In this document: positions 22,971 to 33,354 of the stretch, piece after piece
How positions within the stretch are numbered: position 1 is the first letter of the stretch
Layout of the letters: each line of letters begins with the position of its first letter
Assembly (NCBI GenBank): GCA_026874595.1
Contig: CM049318.1
Location: forward strand, 54,575,250 to 54,639,249
From: Sipunculus nudus
Lineage: Eukaryota > Annelida > Sipuncula > Golfingiida > Sipunculidae
Direction: 5' to 3'
Length of the DNA: 64,000 nt
The notes under the pieces: model-generated
Databases searched by the model: none
What the model was told of the DNA's origin: nothing
The model's input: the letters and a program-made list of their open reading frames with translations, nothing else
Translations under genes and position numbers: made by a program

Positions 22971-24242
22971 TCAAGGAGTGAGAGGTCAAGATCTTACATG
23001 TAACTAATAAATAAATCAACCAATAAAATAGGATATTTTGATTCATTCATATCAGCATAAATTAAAAAGAAATAAGAAAAAGATGATCTCCAATTCATGT
23101 TCTTTTGATAATTGGCTGAAAGTGAATGAATATGTAATTCTTTCCAGGTGAGGTGTATTGATGTTTTAATTAAAATGATATTAAACGAAAAGCGGGTTTC
23201 AGTTAAACACAGAGCGTACAAATGATCACTACGGATGATGTTTACACAGGAAAATGCTTGTTCGGTATCCAAGTAATAAGCCAATATGGTGAAAGAATGA
23301 TAAAAATGTGAACCGTCTGAGCAAGAACAGTATTAATGGGTCATTCTTTTACCGTACAAAGTGTTTTAGTAAATGTCATTGACAAAGTGTTATAAATGGT
23401 TCATGAAATTGAAATTTTATAAACTGACCACACTTGAAGATATATGTGTAATATAAGGGTGCCAGTGTTTTAGGATAAAAGACTAATACATGTTAATATT
23501 GGAGTCTATTAATTTTAACAGGGCAGAATATATGCACGAAAGAGCATTATTCCGACGTCACATGTTACAGAAATATAAACTTTCAGTTTACAGTATGTTC
23601 TACCTATTGTAACAAATGCATTTAATGTAAACCCTACATATCATTCTTAGATTTAAATATAACGTATACGCGAGTGCATAAGTTGTTTTTATTTCTTCAA
23701 ATAAAATCCATTTATTAAAAGTTTATCAGAAATTTATAAGGTCATAGGAGGCCGTTAAATAATTACAAGAATCAATTGATTATTCATATTTGGTATGATT
23801 ATCGGTTGCCTTGAGACAAAATCGAAATAAAAGTAAAACAACATGACCAAAGGCATACATTACAAACATCCTTAAACCTGAAAGGGATAAAATATTCATT
23901 CTCTTTCAGAAAAACCTCACCAAAACATGAGTTTGACAAATCATAATAGCTAAATAAGGGTCGAATATCAAAGCGTAAATTAAATATTTCCTTAAACTAC
24001 TGCATAGTTTATTTAAAGTACAATTTATTTTTACTTGTACCATGCAAAAATGAGTTTCTTAACATCAGAGACCCATTGATGTATATGCTGGGCTTATTTC
24101 GCATAAAAACATGCATGATACTCATTATTTGACCAGTCGCTCATTCAATATGCTGATTAGCTAATAATATATTCAGTCGAGTACTGAAGGATAATACCAA
24201 TTGAAACACGGCACCTAGGGAAGCACACTGGACATAAATAAC
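22971..24242. other. Spacer between the inverted-repeat arms
   Basis: About 1.27 kb of AT-rich sequence with no coding frame beyond 96 codons and no clear continuation of the palindrome. Confidence 0.4.
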
Positions 24243-24828
24243 CAATGGATTCATTATTATACGCATCTTAAAATCCCACGATAATCACGATTCGATCGGT
24301 TGCTCATTACTTATGCAAATTCGCTCATTGTATATTCACTGGACAACTAGGGGGGGCAGTTACCTAAGTAAGCAAACAAACCATTTTATAACACTTCACA
24401 TAAGCTTCTAAAATTAGATTCATGTAAAAAAATCCTATCAGTATCGCAAAACCCATTGGAAGTATACATGCAAATGTAAGTTTATATGCAAATAAGTTAA
24501 TAAATAACGCAAATATGTAAATTAGCTTTTAAAATGAAAAAAAAATACATTACCGCTGCGGCTGAAAAGTGAATTGTTAAGTAACAATTACCGTCATCAT
24601 GTACTTATGGAGAGACCACAACCTTAAACTCAAAAATATGCCTAATTTGCATAATTTATCTGCATTTTATTAATTAAAAAATATATGATTTAAAGTAGAA
24701 ATACTACTATATACTATAAATACGAGTTATATCTTATCAAATTTGAATATTTTTACTCGAAATACTTTACTCTTTTTATAAAAAGCCAAATAATCGATTG
24801 ATTTATTTAAGACATGAGTGCATACACT
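24243..24828. repeat. Right arm of the large inverted repeat
   Basis: Inverted partner of 22385-22970. Near its outer edge lies ATAAAAAGCCAAATAATCGATTG, whose complement matches the outer edge of the left arm. No terminal CAG or GG motif and no target duplication were found, so it is not clear whether this is a long-TIR transposon or an inverted segmental duplication. Confidence 0.7.
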
Positions 24829-25475
24829 ACTAGTACAAAATAGACAGAACAAAAGATTAATGGGGAAAAAAGAGAGAGAAAAAGAGCGTTGAAATATAAC
24901 AAAATTTAAAATTGACGGTTTTGGAATCGTGGGGGGCTAAGAAGATCCAACCACATTAACAATAACTCAGATATGGATATAAAAATGAACTCATCAACCC
25001 CTTTAAGTCTCTCCTCCATACGGAGGATGCTTAATTAAATTTGTCAGAATTTATCATAATTCTAAATTAATCCAAACTGAAAAGGTTAAAATTGTCGTAT
25101 AACGTTAATACACTTATGAGCATCTGAATGATGACCATAATTGGACTGGAGAAATTATAATATAATGCTGTATGATACCTTAAATACACTCGGCACGTTT
25201 GACGGCTGTTGACGAATGTAGGCCTTCGTCCATTGAAGTGTTCTCTTGTATGTTTTATTCATGTAGAGATCTTTGATCGTGTATCCGTTTATGATTGAAC
25301 GTCAAAGTAGCTGACAGACCGACAAACCATATTGATATTAATTGTCATGTCACGGGCTTGGGCTTTAAATCATTTCTGAATGGATACTTTAATCAATGAA
25401 GTCTAGCTGTTTGTTAAAATCACTTTCGATGTGTATATTTTTATGTAGGAAATAATGCCTTAAACTTGACCAAAG
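24829..25475. other. Non-coding stretch; one tight hairpin
   Basis: CCTCCATACGGAGG (25013-25026) is a perfect 5-bp stem around a four-base loop in an otherwise featureless AT-rich stretch. Confidence 0.4.
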
Positions 25476-25477
25476 TT

Positions 25478-25922
25478 GTCGGCGAGTTCTTCTGATGTGA
25501 TATCGGGAACCACATCGGGAGAGGTCGGGACACGTCGGTCAACATCGAAAGGAAACCCAAAAGTGAAACAAGATCGCGTAGACATCGAGACATTAACATG
25601 CTTCACAATTTCACGATGTGTTTAATCTGAATGACAACAGGATGATACAGGACGACATAATTTACATCGGAGCACCTTTGGACACACCGATAGGTTTCAA
25701 TGGACATCGGTTAACATCGGGAGTACATCGACATTTCCCGAAGTTCCCCAATGTTTGCCTATCTCTCTTTACGTTCTCGATATTTCTGATGTCATCCGAT
25801 TTATCCCGATTTTGTTCCGATATTTCTGATATCTCCGCGCTATTTGCGTGGGAAAACAACTAACTACGCCACATTCTTTCTTTTTACTTAATCGGGGTAG
25901 AATCGGACGGAGGGCCGACAAA
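25478..25922. mobile_element. Candidate MITE with ATCGG/CCGAT arrays
   Basis: The left half is dense in ACATCGG on the plus strand (at least seven near-matches between 25510 and 25735), while the right half carries the complement CCGAT four times. The left edge GTTGTCGGC is answered by GCCGACAAAC at the right edge. This fits a short transposon with subterminal inverted motif arrays. No target duplication could be fixed. The overlapping 81- and 65-codon frames are chance frames. Confidence 0.45.
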
Positions 25923-25924
25923 CA

Positions 25925-27765
25925 TATATGATTAACTTAGGCTAAGTGGAAACAAGCCTTTTAAGCTTCAATATTCATACTAAAGGATGAAACCTATTGT
26001 TTTTAAAAAAAATATTGCTTACAGTAAAATATGTTATTGACATACAGTATTATAAGTAAAAGTAATGTAGTGTAACAATTGTACTTGGTGAAAGTGGCCT
26101 TAAACATTTTATGGCAGGATATTATATGTAAAATGTTAAAGTGTCTTTGGGGGATATCGTTCACATTCTAATTCACCTTAATTTAATGTGCCTGTCCTCA
26201 ATATATATAAGCTATCACCGGAAATGTATACAATAATGTTCTGTATCTAATACTTATAAAAGAAAGTTGGTCCACTTTTGTCCTCAATATTCTCGGAAAC
26301 AGCATTGAGTATGACACTCTGCTATATCTCATTTTAAAAGTTGTTGTTCCCGCAGTGACCTCACCGATATGAGAATAAATAATCTTTAATGTATCCATAA
26401 TTTTGAGTGATCTTTGCGTGGTTTTTAAATTGCGTGGAGGTTTCCACCAAAATCAGCCGAACTGCCTTCGGGGTCTTCGGGGGTTAACTGGTTATTTACA
26501 ACACAGGCATGTGACACAATCCAGCGCAGGATTATGGTCAATTGAGAATATGAATAACTCCTGCCTCATGTGACGGATTTAAGTATGTTTGGCCTGACAT
26601 TTGTCCCAGTCACTGATCAAATGCATGGTCAATAAATGTGAAAAACACGTGACTCTCGATCCCTTGGCTCTCTTTTCTTATTTCAGCATACAATAACGGT
26701 TAATCCCGAAGTTCAACCAGATAATCATTTTGTATAATGTTTATATGACCACAACAATTGGGGCTGCACTATCACCTTGCATTTACATCTTCAAAAAATC
26801 TGGAAACAGTCGTATCCCGTGAACTACCCAAAGAAGCACGTGCATAAGGTTCTGTTTATATTTACAATACCGTGTCACGGATATCACACACACCGTAAAA
26901 TAGATCCATAGGTTTATAAATATATTAAACTTGTTTCATGGACAAATAAATTTGATTGGTTATATTCGGCAGAGATGTTTTCGATGCATACTCTTTATTT
27001 GCTCCATTTTCTTAATTTATGTAATTTACATTTCTTGGGCGAAATAGTTCGATTTCGGCGTAAAAGCGTGCTATGTGAATAAATTTGGGCAGCTTGTTAA
27101 TCCTTGACATAAAAAAATGGACCGTCTGTTAGGAGAATGTGATACAGATTAAACAAGGACATTACCCAGCCGATAATCTGGGAGAAATAATGCTCCGCCA
27201 CACACATCAGGATTTTATTAATTGAACTCTGTTTCGTTACTTTTAAGCTTTCCACTTTAAGAACATCATTTATAGTCTCTACCAAACACATTATTCCTTT
27301 CTCTGAGTGTTTTCACATCTTATATACATAATTAAGTCATTTACATCTACCGTGAATCTGCTGACTTTAGGTGTCAATTTAAGAGCACAGTGCCACAAAG
27401 TAAATGTAAAAAAAATATTTCTGCATATTTTATTGAGACAGTATCCCAGTGAAAATCTATGTTTTATTTTCTTCTTTTTTTTTTTTAATAAAAAAAATTC
27501 CAACATTCCTAAACTCATTTAATACATTCCCCACCCCGATGAAAGCCCGGTTCCCGGCTTTATCAACTAGTATATATATGTATTGCACCAAATACATGTT
27601 TGAAACAAATAATGTAATAGAGACAGGATGGTATTTAGATGTTTTTTGTTTGTTATCAGAAAGGGTGAAAAGAAATAAGATCAGGAATAACTGAGTCTTA
27701 GAGGACTAAATTAACAGAGACATTTTACATACCATTTATGTTATATACTTGAAGTGTAGTGTTTT
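25925..27765. other. AT-rich non-coding stretch, nothing recognised
   Basis: Frames of 60-81 codons only. An A/T homopolymer patch at 27470-27500 explains several of them. Confidence 0.4.
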
Positions 27766-28357
27766 ATGCCCCCGCCACAAAGTGGCCGGGGCATATAGTT
27801 TTACCCATGTCCGTCATTCCGTCATTCCGTCCTTCCGTTATTCCGAAATGAAACAGTTGTACGGACTTTTTTTCGCAATGCCATTTATTGGCCTAATTTT
27901 TGGAGTGTGGGCAGACAATGACCATTTGTAGATCGAGTTTGCGTTTCATCCCGGTTGACGTACTTTTGACGGCTCCTGACCATAGAAAATATTCATGATA
28001 AATGCACATGTGCGGACTTTTTTTGCCTAATTTTTGGTGTGTGGCAGCGAAATGACCACTTACAGATTGAGTTCCCGTTTTGTCCCAGTTGACCTACTTT
28101 TGAGCGTATGACGGCTCCTGAACATAAAAAATTTCATGAAAAATTGAAATTTTCATGATAAATGCAAATGTACGGAATTTTTTCGCAATGCCTGCAGATA
28201 TTGGCCTGATTTTTGGCGGGTGGCAGCAAAAGGACCACTTACAGATAGAGTTCGTATTTTGTCCTGGTTTACCTACTTTTGCCTGTATGACAGCTCCTGA
28301 ACATAGATAATTTTCAAGCTTTAACAAATATTTCTAATTTGCTCCAGGCGGGGGCAT
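27766..28357. mobile_element. TIR element with three internal ~155-bp repeats
   Basis: The ends are a perfect 11-bp inverted pair, ATGCCCCCGCC and GGCGGGGGCAT. The left end is followed by a small hairpin (GCCAC/GTGGC) and a run of CCGTC/TTCCGTC repeats. The interior has three diverged direct repeats starting near 27860, 28010 and 28170; each holds CGGACTTTTTT, TGGCCTAATTTTTGG, ATGACCA followed by AGAT.GAGTT, and ACGGCTCCTGA.CATA. I recall this type of GGCGGGGGCAT-bounded repeat as common in bivalve and gastropod sequence. It has no coding capacity. Confidence 0.75.
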
Positions 28358-28359
28358 TC

Positions 28360-29200
28360 GTGTCACTTCGACACATTTAGTCTTCTTTATATGTTATAGC
28401 ATCAGTCAATATTGCGTCTTATAATTTATTACTGTTAAATGTAAGTGGAAGAAAACTTGCACCGGCGCGCCCAGTGGCGCAAAACAAACTTGATTTTTCA
28501 AGATTATTCATACTTTCAACAAGTGTTTCTTCTGATAGGGACAGAAACACATAGGTTGTGTTTATTCAAACGTAGAACCATAGTAATGTGTAAGAGAAGA
28601 ATTAGAGCTGGCAAGCCTTCATGATTTTGCTAGAAAAAAAAATGTTTTATTGAGCCAAAATTTACTAATGGCGTAAGATAATACTTTGTTGCAAATGTTC
28701 ATGCGATGCTCTCAGTTGTAAAATATGTTGATAACGTCTGTGAAAGATTAACACTCTATATATGTGTAATATTAGTTTACGCAAGGTTGGTTTTAAATGT
28801 AACGTTAAATTGTTTTCCAGCTGGAGCCGATGGTGATATGGCGACGCTTTAGCCGTGAATTCTCACGTTGGAAGCGTAAACCCCTGGCTTCAAGTGAAAT
28901 GAAAGCTTTCGTTGAGGGAAATTGCTGGGGTTTTTTTGCTTCTGATGAATGGCCGGCTTTGAATATAAATAATGAATGGGCTTAAGTGGCCAAAGAGCTA
29001 CTTCCACTTTCCATGATTGCTGCCTCACAATTGAAAAGTGTGTAGTTTCCAGGTCTGGTAATGGTTGCCTTCGCGTTCATTAAATTGCTTTTAACTGATG
29101 AATGTTTGTCTGTCCGTGTGTGCCAAAGATATGCGGTTGTAAAGGTGGCTATATTGAAAATGTTCTCTGTACTAACTGATTGGTCAATAAACAAGAAGAA
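28360..29200. other. Non-coding stretch, nothing recognised
   Basis: No gene, TIR or SINE signature seen. CGGCGCGCC occurs at about 28462 in otherwise AT-rich DNA. Confidence 0.4.
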
Positions 29201-29204
29201 ATGT

Positions 29205-29290
29205 AAATATAGTCAACAGTGTTACATTCAAATGCTGTTCCGTCTGCTCGACTGGTATTTAACCACAAGTACTAATGCTGATATTTGAGT
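29205..29290 (+). repeat. Left direct repeat flanking RTE-tailed repeat copy 1
   Basis: ATAGTCAACAGTGTTACATTC followed by AATGCTGTTCC and GACTGGTATTTAA is repeated at 29610-29690 with a few differences. The RTE-tailed element lies between the two. Confidence 0.75.
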
Positions 29291-29302
29291 TTTAGAACGG
29301 TA

Positions 29303-29605
29303 CTAGAATTCTGCATTCTAAGGAATGCAAGCCTCAGCCATGTGGAGGGGAGCTGATGATGATGTCAAAATCATATTACCAGTCACTTATTTGGACCATA
29401 TTCGAAGCTTAGTTTATGCATAAGTGACTCTGCAATTTGTGAATATTCCATGTGCCATGATCCACACCAAAATCTAATCGATTCTTCATTGGCCCATTCC
29501 CTAAGTGTCATGAAAAATTCATCAGATATCGTTCAAGATCGGGAACAAACACTCACAAAAACACACACATGAACGGGGATGAACGCATAACCTTCTGGAG
29601 GGGAC
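29303..29605 (+). mobile_element. Short RTE-tailed repeat family E, copy 1
   Basis: Starts with a hairpin-forming GCATTCTAAGGAATGC, then AAGCCTCAGCCATGTGGAGG. Middle blocks are CACTTATTTGG, AATCTAATCGATTCTTCATT and TCATGAAAAATTCATCAGAT. The end is GAACGGGGATGAACGCATAA plus CCTTCTGGAGG after a CA-rich patch. Three other copies are at 32.1, 50.13 and 52.78 kb. A CACAAACACACAC patch followed by GGGGATGAACGCATAACCTC resembles the 3' end of RTE-type non-LTR elements, so mobilisation by an RTE element is inferred. Copies are non-coding. Confidence 0.75.
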
Positions 29606-29609
29606 AATA

Positions 29610-29690
29610 ATTATAGTCAACAAGGTTACATTCAAAATGCTGTTCCATCTGTTGGACTGGTATTTAAATACGAACATTTGTCTTATATTT
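29610..29690 (+). repeat. Right direct repeat flanking RTE-tailed repeat copy 1
   Basis: Second copy of the ~80-bp sequence at 29205-29290, about 85% similar by eye. Confidence 0.75.
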
Positions 29691-29949
29691 TTATTTTAGT
29701 AGTAAATGAGAAGAAAACACAGGGAAAATTAAAATAATGGTAAAACTTCAAAAGTATGAAAAAAAAACGAAGAGTAAAAGACGTAAAGAAAACTTTAGGA
29801 TGTAACGTCAGCCTGAGATAATTGTATTCCTCTAGTTGAATACAATACCTGTTTTTGCCTCCAAGATTTGCCTCGTCTTGTTTTAACTGATCCTTTTCAC
29901 TCTCTTCACTCTCATTGTTCGTAACTTTTCGACTTTAACATGAGGTTTT
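29691..29949. other. Non-coding stretch, nothing recognised
   Basis: A-rich patch at 29758-29790; no gene recognised. Confidence 0.4.
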
Positions 29950-29950
29950 A

Positions 29951-30008
<58 letters not shown>

Positions 30009-30329
30009 CATGGAGCTCATTTGTATATAATAATATTTCAATCAACCTCTCAGAATTATCTATTTGTCCTATATACAAAAGCTGTCATGTACAGGGCAGT
30101 GTTATACATTCAAAAAATTAAATATTGATGTTTATATAATAATTATATTGCTGTATTCAGGCCAGGTTATATTACCAGTTGTCGTTTGATGTCTGATATA
30201 AAAGGTAATTTCCTAACATGAATTTTGTGATAGGTAAAAAATCCCATATTTGGTGGTTCTGTGTTCGGGGTAAAGCTTTTGTCGAACCTTGGTTTTATGT
30301 CGGCCCTTTCGTCTTTAACAACAGGTTTT

Positions 30330-30378
<49 letters not shown>

Positions 30379-30590
30379 CATGGAGCTCATTTGTATATAT
30401 TAATAATTCAATAAGGCTCTCAGAATTATCTATTTGTCCCATGTACAAAAGGGGCATGTAAAGAGGTAATTTCCTAACATGAATTTTGTGATAGGTAAAA
30501 AATCCCATATTTGGTGGTTCTGTGTTCGGGGTAAAGCTTTTGTCGAACCTTGGTTTTATGTCGGCCCTTTCGTCTTTAACAACAGGTTTT

Positions 30591-30647
<57 letters not shown>

Positions 30648-30920
30648 CATGGAGCTCATTTGTATATATTAATAATTCAATAAGGCTCTCAGAATTATCT
30701 ATTTGTCCCATGTACAAAAGGGGCATGTAAAGAGCAGTGGTATACATTCAAATAGTAAAATAGTGATGTTTATATAATAATTATATTGCTGTAGTTAGGC
30801 CAGGCTATATTGCCATCTGTCGTTTAATGTCTTATTTTAAAGATAATTTTCTAACATGAAATTTGTGAAAGGTAAAAAAAACATATTTGATGGTTCTGTG
30901 TTCGGGGAAATGCTTAAATG
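29920..30920. repeat. Tandem block of three units, each around a (TA)n tract
   Basis: Each unit has, in order, TTTAACA..AGGTTTTAC, a TA run (29954-30003, 30332-30375, 30594-30644), then TGGCACATGGAGCTCATTTG and TCAGAATTATCTATTTGTCC. Units 2 and 3 (from 30218 and 30479) are almost identical, including GATAGGTAAAAAATCCCATA and GTCGAACCTTGG. Unit 1 is older. Unit 1 and the block after unit 3 share a further 90-bp segment (30100-30205 and 30735-30850). The TA lengths differ. Open frames of 60-113 codons here arise from the duplicated TA tract and are not genes. Confidence 0.85.
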
Positions 30921-31759
30921 ATTAGTTTGATAGAATTATTAATTAGAAATAAAAGTACAATATTTCCAACAAATATTACAATATAAAATAACTGAGTGAA
31001 AGGTCAACTAACCAGACAATTTTTGTCGGTTTAAAATATCTGACTGATAAATTTTAAAAAGCTCATAAGGGTTTGGCTAAACCAGAGTAAATTTCGAATT
31101 TTCGGACTCTCATCAATTTTATATGCAGCGTATGTCCCCTGGTAGTGATAGATACCCTTGAGTTCAATTAGAGTCCGTAATGCCTCATCAAGAACGAGAA
31201 TATCATCGATAATTCAATAGTCCTGCATGACCACTGCCAGACAATGCGAGTCACAGCGGCTCCAACACCCAAGAATTAATGACAGAGTCACATTAGCTGA
31301 TCGGGCTTTTTATTGTCCTCAACAGCAAACATGAACCGATATAATAAACTTTAATTCACCTCTAGTATATATTCAGTACCTTCCAATGAAGGTTCTTTTA
31401 AATTTAAATAAAAAAATTTAAACATGAACCGAGCATACGATACAATAATCAACAATTCGATATAAATAATTCGATACAATGATAATATAAAAAATTCGAT
31501 ACAATAAACTTTAATAAACTTTAATTCGCCTCTAGTATATATTCAGTACCTTCCCATGAAAGTTCCTTTAATTTCTATAGATTTATTAAACAGACAGCAT
31601 TTGATATTTGTCTTATTATTAAAGGGGCCTATTCCGATATCTAACGTCTATTAACTAAAAAAACAAATCTCCGTTTTGTTTATATCTACGTGATTATAAC
31701 ATGTCGGATGCGTTCGAAAATAGTCAAAACGAATTCAACAAGGACATCTGGAAGCAAGT
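30921..31759. other. Non-coding stretch with one small duplication
   Basis: CTAGTATATATTCAGTACCT and flanking TTTAATTC.CC/GTTC.TTTAA occur at 31342-31408 and again at 31503-31575. A TTCGATA motif is repeated several times between them. Nothing else recognised. Confidence 0.5.
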
Positions 31760-31838
31760 TAGAAAATCCAGATTTTTGCAAATGAACGTTCCAAGGAAGT
31801 AACTTTTCAACTTCCACACATATGTAACAACTGCCTGT
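31760..31838 (+). repeat. Dispersed repeat family D, copy 2 (5' part)
   Basis: GGACATCTGGAAGCAAGT and AACTTCCACACATATGTAAC match copy 1 at 14.53 kb. It is truncated after the CATATG block. Confidence 0.55.
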
Positions 31839-32029
31839 AGTTACATGGTCTTTCCGTTTAACTTTATTACTGTGTTAATTTACAGCTTGCAGACAAAAAA
31901 AATCCCATACATCCGTCACACAGGTGTTAAAAGAATTTCTCTTGAAAGGAAATACCTGCAGTTCAGTAAGCCTGAAATAACATAAATTCTGCAGGAAAGG
32001 TAGATGATTAGATAAAGAAGTTCCGACAA

Positions 32030-32058
32030 CCCCCCCCCCCCCCCCACACACACACACT
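32030..32058. repeat. C15 tract and (CA)n
   Basis: Homopolymer C followed by CA dinucleotides. Confidence 0.93.
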
Positions 32059-32096
32059 CCGAATTAAGGACACCTGCTCAAAATATTTTCCTTAAT

Positions 32097-32405
32097 CAAA
32101 GCCTCAGCCAAGTGGAGGATCCCTGATGTACGATGCTCCCCAACCCGTGTTTGTATTCACTTATTCGGCCAATATTCCTAGGTTCATTTGTGCATATATG
32201 ATTATACGGTAATGAATATTTCATGAAACGTTCCTGATTCCGAATCATGATCCGGATCCAAACCAAAATTGAATCGATTCTTCATTGTCCCATTTACGAA
32301 ATTCTCTGGAAATTTTATAAGATTCCGTTCACAATTGCGTGGGCTATGTTCTGCCCAAACACTCACGAACTGGCATGAAACCTTAACTTCCTGGCGGTGG
32401 GAAAA
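32097..32405 (+). mobile_element. RTE-tailed repeat family E, copy 2
   Basis: AAGCCTCAGCCAAGTGGAGG at the start, then TGTTTGTATTCACTTATTCGG, AATCGATTCTTCATT and CCTGGCGGTGGG at the end. The CA-rich tail patch is lost, and the end reads CATGAAACCTTAACTTCCTGG. Older than copies 3 and 4. Confidence 0.72.
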
Positions 32406-32695
32406 ATGAGGGGGACATGTCCCCTGTGCCAGATTCTGTTACAGATTTAGTTCATGAACGTACATCATATATATATCAAAATGATTTCTATATAATTTAC
32501 TCTTGGTATGCATAAAACGTTAAAGAACTGTGTCCGTTATAATCAGGATTAAATTCTACGTTACCATGGCAATAGGTAGAAATTTCATTTCTTCCTCCGC
32601 TTCGGTTTATCAACTGAAGGTCACGATGTTTATTGACACAGCTGCGTACAATTGGTATCAAATGAGAAAACAGAGTGTTAACATAAACCCCACTC

Positions 32696-32955
32696 TGTTT
32701 ATACAAGGAGTTTACAGACTGGAGTATTAGATGAGACTCTGGCCGTGTCGAATGTTGCTGACGGGGGTCATAAAACTCGCTCCTCAAAGCCACACAGAGA
32801 TGCCGCTGATAAGCCCGGCGCTAGTTGATACAGCTGGAGAGTCACCCCTTTGGTGTGACTTCGGAACAGCTCGTTATTTCCCGGAGACCCGAAGCGTAAA
32901 CGTTTTGATACTCCCGGTAAAGCGTATATCCGTTCTGTAAACTCCTTGGTTTATA
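32696..32955. mobile_element. Candidate small TIR element, GC-rich interior
   Basis: The left edge TTTATACAAGGAGTTTACAGA is answered at the right by the complement TCTGTAAACTCCTTGGTTTATA. GGAGTAT/GATACTCC also pairs just inside. The 215-bp interior is much richer in GC than the flanks and has only chance frames. No target duplication was identified; a regulatory hairpin is an alternative. Confidence 0.45.
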
Positions 32956-32997
32956 TAACCAGAAAAGACCAAGACGCAACCGCTCACAGGCTGTTCG

Positions 32998-33245
32998 AAG
33001 AATTTTGCAAAGGGCGTTTGACTAGTAACCGTTCAACTTCCGCATATGTACATCTAACCACTTCAGCTTATACGCTTCTCCGCTCGTCCAGGTTATTGTG
33101 TTTTTAACAGCTTGTTGATAAACAAGCCCATAGATCCACCACAGAAAAATATTTCCTGACGGAAATTACCCAGAGTTCATTAATATGTACTCAGAGTAAC
33201 AATATCACATAAATTCTACATAAAAGGTAAGTAAATAGATTGCTT
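32998..33245 (+). repeat. Dispersed repeat family D, copy 3 (3' part)
   Basis: TTCAACTTCCGCATATGTA, TTGTTGATAAACAAGCCCAT, GAAATTACCCAGAG and AAAAGGTAAGTAAATAG match copy 1. Copy 2 carries the missing 5' part about 1.2 kb upstream, so the two may be one element split by later insertions. Confidence 0.6.
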
Positions 33246-33354
33246 TAACTACAGTTATGTCACTACCTACCCATTTGACCAACATTTATATTCTTCTTGA
33301 AAAACATACACATTGATAGTGATTAACAGTGGCACCTTAAGGGATCATTGAGAT

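Noticed and set aside
30167-30730. 113- and 83-codon frames with Tyr-Ile runs
   Set aside because: They result from (TA)n tracts within a tandem duplication.
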